This document shows positions 55,572 through 63,928 of a stretch of DNA of 64,000 nucleotides, piece by piece. Location of the stretch: the IMG/VR virus record IMGVR_UViG_3300032088_002153, positions 1 through 64,000 of that record; one strand, written 5' to 3'. This DNA is from a virus. The notes beneath the pieces are model-generated. The model did not search any database, was not told the origin of the DNA, and saw only the letters and a program-made list of their open reading frames with translations. Position 1 is the stretch's first letter, and the number at the start of each line of letters is the position of its first letter. The translations under genes and the position numbers were made by a program.

Positions 55572-57269
55572 ATGAGAAAATACAAGAAATTTTATTGGCT
55601 AAACGATGATGCGCGTACATTTTTGTCGCGCGGTTATCTAGAAGAAAAAGAAAAGCCACAAGACCGCATCCGTGTCATTGCTGATAAAGCTGAATGGTAC
55701 CTAAAGGATATGGCAAAAACAAAAGCAAGTAAAGCCAAATACGATGGCTTTGCTGATAAATTTTATGACTATATGAGTCGTGGATTTTATTCATTAGCAT
55801 CACCTATATGGGCTAACTATGGTAAAGAACGAGGTTTACCAGTATCATGTTTTGGCTCATTCATTGATGATAGTATGCAAGCTATTTTATTTGGTCATGC
55901 CGAGAATGGTATGTTAATGAAAAACGGTGGTGGTACATCGGGTTACTTTGGTGCAATTCGTCATCGTGGTGCTCCTATTAGAGACTCAGGTGAATCTTCA
56001 GGTTCAGTACACTTTATGCAAATGTATGATACGTTGGCGTCAGTTGTATCGCAGGGTTCAGTACGTCGAGGCTTCTTCGCTGCCTACCAAGATATTGAAC
56101 ACCCAGATGCTGATGAGTTTTTAGATATTGGTACAGAAGGTAATCCTATCCAAGGCTTAACGACTGGTATTAATGTTAGTAACAAATTCATTGACGAAAT
56201 GAAAGCTGGCGATCCAGAAAAACGTCGTCTATGGGCAAAGGTATTACAACGTCGTTCTGAAATTGGTTTCCCTTATATTCTATTCTCAGATAACGTAAAC
56301 GATGGTAGACCACAAGTATATAAAGATAAAGATATGCGAGTACATGCTTCAAATATGTGTGCTGAAATCGCATTGCCATCTTCGCACGAAGAAACGTTTA
56401 CATGCGTATTATCATCTCTTAATGTTTTACATTGGGATGAAATTAAAGAAACAGACGCGATTGAAACATTGACTATGTTCCTTGATACAGTATGCGAAGA
56501 GTTTGTTCGTAAGACTGCTGGTCAAATATATATGAAACGTGCTCGTGATTTTGCTATGAAACACCGTGCCCTTGGTGCTGGTATTTTAGGTTGGCATTCG
56601 CATTTACAATCTAAAATGATTTCTTTTGAGTCAAAAGAAGCAGCTCAGTTAAACCTCGAGATTGCCAAAACGATGCAGGAAAAATCATATGAAGCTTCTC
56701 GTCAAATGGCAAAAACATTAGGTGAACCAGAGTTGCTTGAAGGTTATGGAATGCGTAATACCACAACAATGGCTATTGCTCCAACAAAATCATCAAGCTT
56801 TATTCTTGGTCAAGTATCACAGTCTATTGAGCCAGAATTCTCTAACGCGTATGTTAAAGATTTGGCGAAAATGAAAGTTACTATTCGTAATCCATACCTA
56901 AAAGAATTATTAATTGAAAAAGAACAAGATACACCAGATGTATGGGAATCAATTAAAAATCGCGACGGTTCAGTTCAGCACCTTGAGTTTTTAACTGAAG
57001 ACGAACGCGCAGTATTTAAAACATTCTCAGAAATTAGTCCAAATACTATTATTGACCAAGCTGCTATTCGTCAAGAATACATTGACCAATCTCAAAGTTT
57101 AAATCTTATGCTTGATCCAGATATGACAGTTAAAGATATTAACGCGTTATATCTATATGCAAATGAAATGGGTGTGAAAAGTTTATATTACGCTTACTCA
57201 ATGTCAGCGGCTCAATCATTAACAAGAAAACGCGTTATGAGCGCAGATTGTGCGGCATGTGAAGCATAG
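55572..57269 (+). CDS. nrdA: Ribonucleotide reductase class I large subunit lacking an ATP-cone
   Basis: A short 565-residue NrdA that begins directly with the catalytic barrel region. Key residues are LPVSCFGSF (redox Cys), SNMCAEIAL (thiyl-radical Cys with Asn and Glu), FTCVLSSLN (second redox Cys) and APTKSSSF. The C-terminal DCAACEA is the mobile Cys pair. There is no ATP-cone at its N-terminus, so overall activity control must come from NrdB. It follows NrdB by 11 bases and precedes hemA by three. Confidence 0.93.
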   Translation: MRKYKKFYWLNDDARTFLSRGYLEEKEKPQDRIRVIADKAEWYLKDMAKTKASKAKYDGFADKFYDYMSRGFYSLASPIWANYGKERGLPVSCFGSFIDDSMQAILFGHAENGMLMKNGGGTSGYFGAIRHRGAPIRDSGESSGSVHFMQMYDTLASVVSQGSVRRGFFAAYQDIEHPDADEFLDIGTEGNPIQGLTTGINVSNKFIDEMKAGDPEKRRLWAKVLQRRSEIGFPYILFSDNVNDGRPQVYKDKDMRVHASNMCAEIALPSSHEETFTCVLSSLNVLHWDEIKETDAIETLTMFLDTVCEEFVRKTAGQIYMKRARDFAMKHRALGAGILGWHSHLQSKMISFESKEAAQLNLEIAKTMQEKSYEASRQMAKTLGEPELLEGYGMRNTTTMAIAPTKSSSFILGQVSQSIEPEFSNAYVKDLAKMKVTIRNPYLKELLIEKEQDTPDVWESIKNRDGSVQHLEFLTEDERAVFKTFSEISPNTIIDQAAIRQEYIDQSQSLNLMLDPDMTVKDINALYLYANEMGVKSLYYAYSMSAAQSLTRKRVMSADCAACEA

Positions 57270-57272
57270 ATT

Positions 57273-58469
57273 ATGAACTATCTGAAATACTTTGAAAAAA
57301 CAGTTAAAGAATTTAAAGCCGATGGCAGATATAGAGTCTTTAACGATATACTTAGAGAGCGAGGGTCTTTCCCTCGTTCAATATGGTATGGTAAGTATGC
57401 TCCAAAAAATATAGTGAACTGGTGTTCTAATGATTATTTAGGTATGGGTCAAAATCCATATGTTATTGATTCAATGCATACAGCTTTGGATCAGACAGGT
57501 GCTGGATCAGGCGGTACTCGTAATATAGGTGGAACATCACATTACCATGTTACATTAGAGCGAGAGATAGCATCTTTACATAAAACTCAATCGGCATTAA
57601 TATTTACAAGCGCATATGTTGCTAATGAATGGTCACTTATAGCCTTATCTAAAATTATACCAAATATATGTTTTGTTTCTGATAGCAAAAACCATGCTTC
57701 AATTATTATGGGTATGGTAAATAGTAGAGCAGAAAAACTAATATTTGAACATAACGATATGTCTGATTTGGAAACAAAACTCAAACTGGCGCTTAAACGT
57801 AAACTAAACCCCGTAATTGTATTTGAGTCAATATACTCGATGGACGGAGATGTATCACCTATAAAATCAATAGTTGATCTGGCATATAAATATAAGGCAA
57901 TGACTTATATAGACGAGGTCCATGCAGTAGGTCTTTATGGTAAAACAGGCGCTGGGTATTGTGAAGAGCTAAACTTATATTCTGATAGTATCGACATTGT
58001 GAACGGTACATTGGGAAAAGCTTACGGCGTCCAAGGAGGTTACATTGCAGGTAATCAAACTATTATTGACGCTATTAGGTCGACGGCAAGTGGTTTCATA
58101 TTCACTACCAGTATGTCACCAGTTATATGCGCTGGGGCACTCGCCAGTATAAATTATCTAAAGGATCACAACTCCCTTAGAGAAAAACATCAAGAACGTG
58201 TTGCCAAACTCAAAGGCATGCTTATTGATGCAGGAATAAATATCCATCCAAACGCTTGTACTCACATTATACCAGTGATGGTCAATGATGCGTTTAAATG
58301 TAAAGAAGCTTCGGATAGATTAATAAACGAATTCGGTATATACATACAACCAATTAATTCTCCAACAGTGGAACAAGGGACCGAGCGATTACGTATCGCA
58401 CCTACTCCATACCATACCGATATAATGATGGTAGAATTAGTTGAAGCGCTGAAAGAAGTATTGAAATGA
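57273..58469 (+). CDS. hemA: 5-Aminolevulinate synthase (C4 pathway)
   Basis: A 398-residue PLP enzyme of the alpha-oxoamine synthase family. Motifs are [30 protein letters not shown] and [16 protein letters not shown] (Schiff-base Lys), plus [10 protein letters not shown] near the end. ALA synthase joins glycine and succinyl-CoA to make ALA, the first step of tetrapyrrole synthesis in alphaproteobacteria. The motif set fits ALA synthase rather than the related KBL or BioF. No heme-regulatory Cys-Pro motif is seen. It shares an operon with the reductase, so ALA supply is tied to DNA-precursor supply. A similar viral gene has been reported from aquatic phages. Confidence 0.92.
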   Translation: MNYLKYFEKTVKEFKADGRYRVFNDILRERGSFPRSIWYGKYAPKNIVNWCSNDYLGMGQNPYVIDSMHTALDQTGAGSGGTRNIGGTSHYHVTLEREIASLHKTQSALIFTSAYVANEWSLIALSKIIPNICFVSDSKNHASIIMGMVNSRAEKLIFEHNDMSDLETKLKLALKRKLNPVIVFESIYSMDGDVSPIKSIVDLAYKYKAMTYIDEVHAVGLYGKTGAGYCEELNLYSDSIDIVNGTLGKAYGVQGGYIAGNQTIIDAIRSTASGFIFTTSMSPVICAGALASINYLKDHNSLREKHQERVAKLKGMLIDAGINIHPNACTHIIPVMVNDAFKCKEASDRLINEFGIYIQPINSPTVEQGTERLRIAPTPYHTDIMMVELVEALKEVLK

Positions 58470-58510
58470 ATCAATTAGAAAATGCATTCTTCAGTAAAAA
58501 GGAAAATAAC

Positions 58511-58930
58511 ATGACTAGAATTAAAAAAGCTTTTTGGTTTACACTTGGAATTCTATTAGTCGGCGTAGCTTACCTCGGTGTAATACTACCCGGACTACCT
58601 TGGAGTACACCAATCTTAGGCGCAACATTTTGTTTTGCAAAGTCAAGTGATAGGCTACACGGTTGGATTATGAATCATCCAAAGTTTGGTCCGTTTGTTA
58701 AAAACTGGTCAACATACAGAGTTTATCCAACCTTAGCAAAATGGGCAATGGTTGGCGTTATGTCAACATCATTAGCATTTATGTACTTTGGTACAGGTAA
58801 TGAAAAAGCAACATTATATATGTTTATTACTTTTGCACTTATAGTTTTTTGGGCATGGCGTTACCCAGGATCGCAAGCTGAAGCTGAACGTCGTATTGAA
58901 GCCGGTGAAAAAATCGGTTGGTTGAAATAA
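58511..58930 (+). CDS. DUF454 (YbaN-like) inner-membrane protein
   Basis: AAGGAAA favours the start at 58511 (MTRIKKAFW); an earlier in-frame ATG at 58466 overlaps the hemA stop. The product has the YbaN pattern: LGVILPGLPWSTPILGATFCFAKSSDRLHGW and WIMNHPKFGPFVKNW, with three hydrophobic helices. In bacteria DUF454 genes are often near heme or iron genes, which suits its place after hemA. Function is not established. Confidence 0.85.
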   Translation: MTRIKKAFWFTLGILLVGVAYLGVILPGLPWSTPILGATFCFAKSSDRLHGWIMNHPKFGPFVKNWSTYRVYPTLAKWAMVGVMSTSLAFMYFGTGNEKATLYMFITFALIVFWAWRYPGSQAEAERRIEAGEKIGWLK

Positions 58931-58941
58931 AGGATTAAGAT

Positions 58942-59886
58942 ATGAAAACACTTACAAGTACTATTATTGCATCACTTATGGCATCAGGTGCCATAGCTGG
59001 TGGACATGACCATGCAGAAGCAAAGGATGGTCCTTTCATTAATGGTACATTTGAAATCTATATTGATGATACGAATACTGAAGGTCATGTAGACACTCGA
59101 TTTGAAGCAGTGGGAGGTTATGAAACAGAACTTGACCATCCATTAGCAAATTGGGCAGGATTTTCAGCCAAGTTTGATACAAATTATGCGTTAGATCGTA
59201 ACCTTGATAATACCATTACTGAAAAGCAAATGGGTTTAGGTGTCGGTAATAACGCAAGAATTTGGTTTGGTGAAACTGACATTCAGCGTTTAGGATTTGC
59301 CAAGACATCAAAAATTGGTGCACCAGTGATTATCACAAAACAAAATTCGCGTATTGACCACCAAGAAAAGATTGCGCTTACATTTGGTGGATGGGGATAT
59401 AATGATGAGTTTGCATTTAATAACTATCGTTTACAAAGAGATATGCCATATGCTGGTGTAGTCGCTTGGGATCCGGAAACAAAAGCAATGTATTACGGCG
59501 TAACTGCTCGTGCAAAAATTGTTGATGTATCATATATGCAAATTGATACAGATGGTGAAACACAAACAGGTTATTCAGTAGGTACCTCGTTGCATCGTAT
59601 GGGTATACCAATTGGTATAGGATATGAACAATGGGAAGATGCCGAAAATACTCGTAAAGATATTGGTGTAATGTATAACTATAGCAAAGAATTAATGTTT
59701 ACTGCGCACAACGTAACGGACGATGATTTAGGATTTACATATAATTACCTAGCAGCCATCCATACAAAAGGTCCAGTAGAGTTAGGTCTATATTACCATA
59801 ATGATAAGGTACAAGTTAGTCCATGGACAGGCCAAACATCAAACATTGATGATAGTGTGAAGGCAACAATCAAATATAAATTCTGA
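58942..59886 (+). CDS. Second outer-membrane beta-barrel (porin-like) protein
   Basis: A 314-residue protein with signal peptide (TIIASLMASGAIA) and His-rich mature start (GGHDHAEAKDG). It has alternating strands and the terminal VKATIKYKF ending in Phe, as in outer-membrane barrels. It has the pattern of alphaproteobacterial porins. It follows hemA and DUF454, so it could import a metal or other nutrient, or exclude other phages. It is separate in sequence from the porin at 26180. Confidence 0.7.
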   Translation: MKTLTSTIIASLMASGAIAGGHDHAEAKDGPFINGTFEIYIDDTNTEGHVDTRFEAVGGYETELDHPLANWAGFSAKFDTNYALDRNLDNTITEKQMGLGVGNNARIWFGETDIQRLGFAKTSKIGAPVIITKQNSRIDHQEKIALTFGGWGYNDEFAFNNYRLQRDMPYAGVVAWDPETKAMYYGVTARAKIVDVSYMQIDTDGETQTGYSVGTSLHRMGIPIGIGYEQWEDAENTRKDIGVMYNYSKELMFTAHNVTDDDLGFTYNYLAAIHTKGPVELGLYYHNDKVQVSPWTGQTSNIDDSVKATIKYKF

Positions 59887-59887
59887 T

Positions 59888-59895
59888 TATAAATA
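59888..59895 (+). promoter_or_regulatory. T4-type late promoter
   Basis: TATAAATA directly after the porin stop, before the sugar-nucleotide gene at 59969. Confidence 0.55.
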
Positions 59896-59906
59896 CAATT
59901 AATATG

Positions 59907-59940
59907 ACAACCACCTCTGATTATCACGTGGTTGTTCTTT
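59907..59940 (+). terminator. Hairpin with short T run after the porin gene
   Basis: ACAACCAC 59907-59914 pairs with GTGGTTGT 59928-59935, then TCTTT. It ends the hemA-porin unit but lies behind the late promoter at 59888, where it would be a leader hairpin. Confidence 0.6.
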
Positions 59941-59968
59941 ACACTATGATTTTGATGAAGGAGATATT

Positions 59969-60994
59969 ATGTCAAAAAGAATTCTGATTACCGGCGGTGG
60001 TGGTTTTATCGCACACCATTTAATTAACCGAGTACTTAAACAAACTGACTGGGAAATTATTACAGTCGATCGTTTAGACTATAGCGGTAATTTAAACAGA
60101 TTACATGATCTCTTACAAGAACGTACTGCAGAAGAACGCAAACGTCTTCGTACAATTTTCCACGATTTAAAAGCTGAATTTAATCCAATGCTTATTGCTG
60201 ACATTGGACCAATTGATATTGTAGCACACTTGGCTGCAGGTTCACACGTAGATCGTTCTATTGATTTTCCAATGGAATTTGTTATGGATAATGTTGTCGG
60301 TACATGTAACATTTTAGAGTTTGCACGTAAACAAGAAAACCTTGAGCGTTTCCTATATTTCTCAACTGATGAAGTATTTGGACCAGCGCCAGAAGGTGTT
60401 AATTATGATGAATATGATCGTTACAATTCAACTAATCCGTACTCGGCTTCAAAGGCTGGTGCTGAAGAGCTTTGTGTAGCATATCAGAATTCTTATAACA
60501 TGCCAATTTATATTACACATACTATGAATGTATTTGGCGAAAGACAACATCCCGAGAAATTTATTCCTATGACTATTCGTAATGTACGAGATGGTGGTAA
60601 GGTAACAATTCATAGTGATGCGTCAAAAACAATCCCAGGATCTCGTCATTATATCCATGCTGAAGATGTGGCAGATGCAACTCTGTTTTTATTAGAACAT
60701 GAGGGTACTCTTAATATTACTAATAACTCTGGCGTCAAATGTCCAAAGTTTAATATCTGTGGTGCAACTGAATTGAATAATTTAGAATTGGCTCAAATGA
60801 TTGCTGACGCTCAAGGTAAGCCACTCAATTATGAGTTTATGGATTTCCATAGTTCTCGACCTGGGCATGATTTGCGTTATGCATTAAGTGGTAATAGAAT
60901 GAAAGAAATGGGATGGGAACCAAAGCCAGTACAAGAACGTATTGCTGAGGTAGTTAACTGGACATTAAACAATACAAGGTGGTTAGACATATGA
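59969..60994 (+). CDS. NAD-dependent sugar-nucleotide dehydratase/epimerase (RmlB-like)
   Basis: A 341-residue extended SDR enzyme. Motifs are LITGGGGFIAHHL (NAD loop), STDEVFGPAPEGV (the DE signature of dTDP-glucose 4,6-dehydratases), NPYSASKAGAE (Tyr-x-x-x-Lys) and GSRHYIHAEDVADA. AAGGAG precedes the start. It probably makes a 6-deoxy-sugar precursor for the glycosyltransferases following. Confidence 0.85.
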   Translation: MSKRILITGGGGFIAHHLINRVLKQTDWEIITVDRLDYSGNLNRLHDLLQERTAEERKRLRTIFHDLKAEFNPMLIADIGPIDIVAHLAAGSHVDRSIDFPMEFVMDNVVGTCNILEFARKQENLERFLYFSTDEVFGPAPEGVNYDEYDRYNSTNPYSASKAGAEELCVAYQNSYNMPIYITHTMNVFGERQHPEKFIPMTIRNVRDGGKVTIHSDASKTIPGSRHYIHAEDVADATLFLLEHEGTLNITNNSGVKCPKFNICGATELNNLELAQMIADAQGKPLNYEFMDFHSSRPGHDLRYALSGNRMKEMGWEPKPVQERIAEVVNWTLNNTRWLDI

Positions 60995-61569
60995 GTTTCG
61001 TACAATTTATAGAAGGCGAATATAATAACGCCAAGAATACATTTTCTGATATTAATGAGCATCTCGAGCTGCTATTTAATTTAGGAATGGAATGTGAACA
61101 TATTACAGAAATGGGAGTGCGTGATGGTCAAAGTACTAAAGCATTCCTTAATACAAATGCAGCTTTAAGATCATACGATATTGAATTGAACTGGGAAGTA
61201 AGCGAGTTATTTAAACGAGCTAAAACCGTAGGTAAAGATGTTGTATACGAAAAAGCAAACGTATTGAATATTGATATAGAACAAACTGATTTACTCTTTA
61301 TTGATACATGGCATTCTGGTTCCCAACTAAAACGTGAGCTAGCAATGCATGGTAATAAAGCAAATAAGTATTTGGTTTTCCACGATACTCAAACATATGG
61401 CTGCAGAGACGAAAAAGAAAACTGGAGAGATTTCGCTGATAAACGACCAATGCCTAATGAAGGTTTAATTGGACCAATCGTTAACTTTGTTATCAACAAT
61501 CCTGAGTGGAAATTTAAAGAATTCCGAACTAACAATAACGGACTTACTGTACTTGAAAGGACTAAGTAA
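60991..61569 (+). CDS. SAM-dependent methyltransferase-like protein
   Basis: The start at 60991 (MSFVQFIEGEY) is set by the ATGA overlap. The 192-residue product has CEHITEMGVRDGQSTKAFL (SAM loop) and DLLFIDTWHSGSQLKRELA then YLVFHDTQTYG, a pattern of sugar O-methyltransferase or cephalosporin-hydroxylase-like enzymes. It is placed between a sugar-nucleotide enzyme and a glycosyltransferase, so a sugar substrate is likely. Confidence 0.72.
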   Translation: MSFVQFIEGEYNNAKNTFSDINEHLELLFNLGMECEHITEMGVRDGQSTKAFLNTNAALRSYDIELNWEVSELFKRAKTVGKDVVYEKANVLNIDIEQTDLLFIDTWHSGSQLKRELAMHGNKANKYLVFHDTQTYGCRDEKENWRDFADKRPMPNEGLIGPIVNFVINNPEWKFKEFRTNNNGLTVLERTK

Positions 61570-63107
61570 TGATTGTTGATTGCTTTCCATTTTTTGCTCC
61601 TACTGGAGTTGAACTCTTAAAACTTAGAGTTAATCTTTTAAAAGATGTAGTGGATAAGTTTATTATTGTTGAGTCTAATAAAACACACAGCGGTAAACCA
61701 GTTGAACGTAAATTTTTAGAGATTGCACGCCAGCAAGGTTTACCAATGGAAAAAATCCATTATGTTGAACACGATATTGCTGAACAAGAAGACTTAGTAA
61801 TTGAAAAGGTTGATAGGATTAATGCTGGTGCAAATAGAGACAGTGAAAACTCTTTATATGCTAGGGTACGTGAGCGTTTACAAAAAGACGCTGTTATGCA
61901 AGCCATGGATAACTTTAATGACAACGACGTATTCATATATGGTGATGCAGATGAAATCATTAAACCAGAAAATGTTAAATGGGTTGCTCAGATGTGCAGG
62001 AATAATCCAGAAATTATTCTTAAAATACCATTAGCATATTTGCAAGGTCGCGCAGATTTACGAGCATTTAATACTGATGGCAGCCACGTAGTTTGGTGGA
62101 AAGCCATGTTCTTTGCAACTAAGTTTCAGATTATGAAAACGTCTGTAAACAGAATACGTTGTGGGTCAATGCATTATCCTGTTCGTTGGCCTACTCATCA
62201 AAACAAAATCATTCAAGATATGGGTTGGCATTTCGCATGGATGGGTGGAGCTGAAACGCGAAAAGTTAAAGCCGACTCTTTTGCTCATGCCTTTGACTCT
62301 TTTAAATGGATGGAAGATATTAGAGGTTATAGTGAATACTCTAAACTTGACGAGAGTCTAATGGAAGAAGGTCCTGCGCCAGATGGTAATAACACACATA
62401 TCTTAAAAAGATTTCCAATTGATAAATTACCAGCATTGGCACTTGAAGATCCTGAGATTAGAGAATTCTTATTGCCTACAACCAAATTAGACAAAGACTT
62501 TCAATTTAATAAATGTAATTGTTTTTGGTGTCAAAAGCTTAAGTTCCCATTAATGTATAACCTTGATGGTAAACGAAATTGGTTTGAAATACCAAGAAGC
62601 TGCAGTGTAACAGTTAAAGAAACATTCCCAGATCGTAAACAGGTATTTAGAGATACTGATGAATACGATGATGCACGAGGCAGACCTCTTGTTGTATATT
62701 CAGATCCTGTTGAAAGGTTCGTTTCATGTATTAATGCATATGTTACTGAAAAGCAAAGATATTATCATTATGGTGAAGATATATTTTCTACCTTTGGAGT
62801 TGAACTAAGTAAATGTACTAAACAGGAAAAGATTGACTACTTCTTTGCTAATTTACATAAAATTGGTTCAGCACATCAATTACATCATTTCCACCCACAG
62901 GCATGGTTTATTGATATTGATAAATTCGTTGGATTTACGGTAATTAAAAAGCATGACGTTTGCAGCCACTTTGGAATAACACAGAAGCTAAATCAAACTA
63001 AAAAAGAAATCACTGCTGATGATTTTAGTGAAGAGCAAATCGCGTTTATTAAAAAGGTTTACCAAATAGACTACGATTTTTACGAGAAATACGGTAATGA
63101 AAGTTAA
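61569..63107 (+). CDS. GT17-like glycosyltransferase fused to a sulfotransferase-like domain
   Basis: A 512-residue two-part protein. Residues 1-280 match GT17 (beta-1,4-GlcNAc transferase-like): MIVDCFPFFAPTGVELLKLRVNLL, FIIVESNKTHSGKPV, VFIYGDADEIIKPENV and DMGWHFAWMGGAE. A Cys-containing linker (KCNCFWCQKLKF) leads to a second domain with WFEIPRSCSVTVKE and PLVVYSDPVERFVSCINAYV. The latter resembles the PAPS 3'-phosphate segment of sulfotransferases, and VTV takes the place of a P-loop. The fusion suggests a linked glycosyl and sulfate transfer. Confidence 0.7.
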   Translation: MIVDCFPFFAPTGVELLKLRVNLLKDVVDKFIIVESNKTHSGKPVERKFLEIARQQGLPMEKIHYVEHDIAEQEDLVIEKVDRINAGANRDSENSLYARVRERLQKDAVMQAMDNFNDNDVFIYGDADEIIKPENVKWVAQMCRNNPEIILKIPLAYLQGRADLRAFNTDGSHVVWWKAMFFATKFQIMKTSVNRIRCGSMHYPVRWPTHQNKIIQDMGWHFAWMGGAETRKVKADSFAHAFDSFKWMEDIRGYSEYSKLDESLMEEGPAPDGNNTHILKRFPIDKLPALALEDPEIREFLLPTTKLDKDFQFNKCNCFWCQKLKFPLMYNLDGKRNWFEIPRSCSVTVKETFPDRKQVFRDTDEYDDARGRPLVVYSDPVERFVSCINAYVTEKQRYYHYGEDIFSTFGVELSKCTKQEKIDYFFANLHKIGSAHQLHHFHPQAWFIDIDKFVGFTVIKKHDVCSHFGITQKLNQTKKEITADDFSEEQIAFIKKVYQIDYDFYEKYGNES

Positions 63108-63345
63108 GGCAGGCAGTGCTAGTATAGACATATTAAGACTTGAAATTAAAGATTTAAATAGAGAAATTAATGAGTTATACAAAGAACATGATATAATAAA
63201 GAATCAAAATATGATGTTACTTGAAGTACTATCGGATCTGACTGGCGACGAGAGTTATTGGTCAGATGAAGCCAAAAAGTCAGGCTTGATATTTAAACTA
63301 ACAAACGTTTTAACTCAAATAAAAAGTAACTTTGGACACAATTAA
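63097..63345 (+). CDS. Coiled-coil protein, 82 aa
   Basis: The start overlaps the previous gene by 11 bases. Residues 10-50 form a coiled coil (DILRLEIKDLNREINELYKE), followed by LSDLTGDESYWSDEAKKSG. No known family. It ends shortly before the early promoter of the SleB-type gene. Confidence 0.55.
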   Translation: MKVKAGSASIDILRLEIKDLNREINELYKEHDIIKNQNMMLLEVLSDLTGDESYWSDEAKKSGLIFKLTNVLTQIKSNFGHN

Positions 63346-63348
63346 CTA

Positions 63349-63377
63349 TTGACATAGCGTATAGAATCAGTTATATT
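63349..63377 (+). promoter_or_regulatory. Early sigma70-type promoter for the SleB-type hydrolase
   Basis: TTGACA at 63349-63354, 17 bases, TATATT at 63372-63377. Shares AACTATTGACAT and AGAATCAGTTATATTAGAAT with the sites at 9927 and 10226. Confidence 0.8.
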
Positions 63378-63411
63378 AGAATCAACAAATATAAAAACTG
63401 AGGCAAAAACT

Positions 63412-63927
63412 ATGAAACTTAAAACAGCAATTTGTGCACTTCTTATTAATACCACTGCGTTTGCAGGATTTATTCAATTGGGCTCCGAATTAAAGGCTCA
63501 GGAGGTTGATGCAGCATTAGCTGAGTTCCACGCAGATGAACTTGAGTGTATGGCTCTAAACATCTATTATGAGACCAGAGCGTCTTCACTTATTGACGCA
63601 GTATCAGTATCTGATGTGGTATTAAACCGTGTTGAAAGTTCACGTTATCCAAATACAGTTTGTGGTGTAGTACAAGACGGTTATAAACCTAATCGTGTGA
63701 CATGCCAGTTTTCTTGGTACTGTGATGGTAAGTCAGATGTACCACAGGATGATGAGTCTTGGGAAAAGTCACGTAAACATGCTCGTGATATGTATGTACA
63801 CCAAACACATCGTGGCATTACAGAAAGCGCAACACACTACCACGCTACATACGTATCGCCATACTGGGCACCTTCTATGCATAGAGTAGCACGTATGGGT
63901 TCACATATTTTTTATAGAGAAGACTAA
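63412..63927 (+). CDS. Exported SleB/CwlJ-type cell-wall hydrolase
   Basis: A 171-residue protein with signal peptide (AICALLINTTAFA). The Hydrolase_2 core follows: ELECMALNIYYETRASSLID (catalytic-type Glu), VSDVVLNRVESSRYPNTVCGVV, and TCQFSWYCDGKSD. In alphaproteobacteria such lytic transglycosylase-like enzymes act on peptidoglycan in the periplasm. Here it stands under an early promoter, unlike the endolysin, which lies in a late region. It may loosen the wall early or remodel it during infection. Confidence 0.85.
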   Translation: MKLKTAICALLINTTAFAGFIQLGSELKAQEVDAALAEFHADELECMALNIYYETRASSLIDAVSVSDVVLNRVESSRYPNTVCGVVQDGYKPNRVTCQFSWYCDGKSDVPQDDESWEKSRKHARDMYVHQTHRGITESATHYHATYVSPYWAPSMHRVARMGSHIFYRED

Positions 63928-63928
63928 T

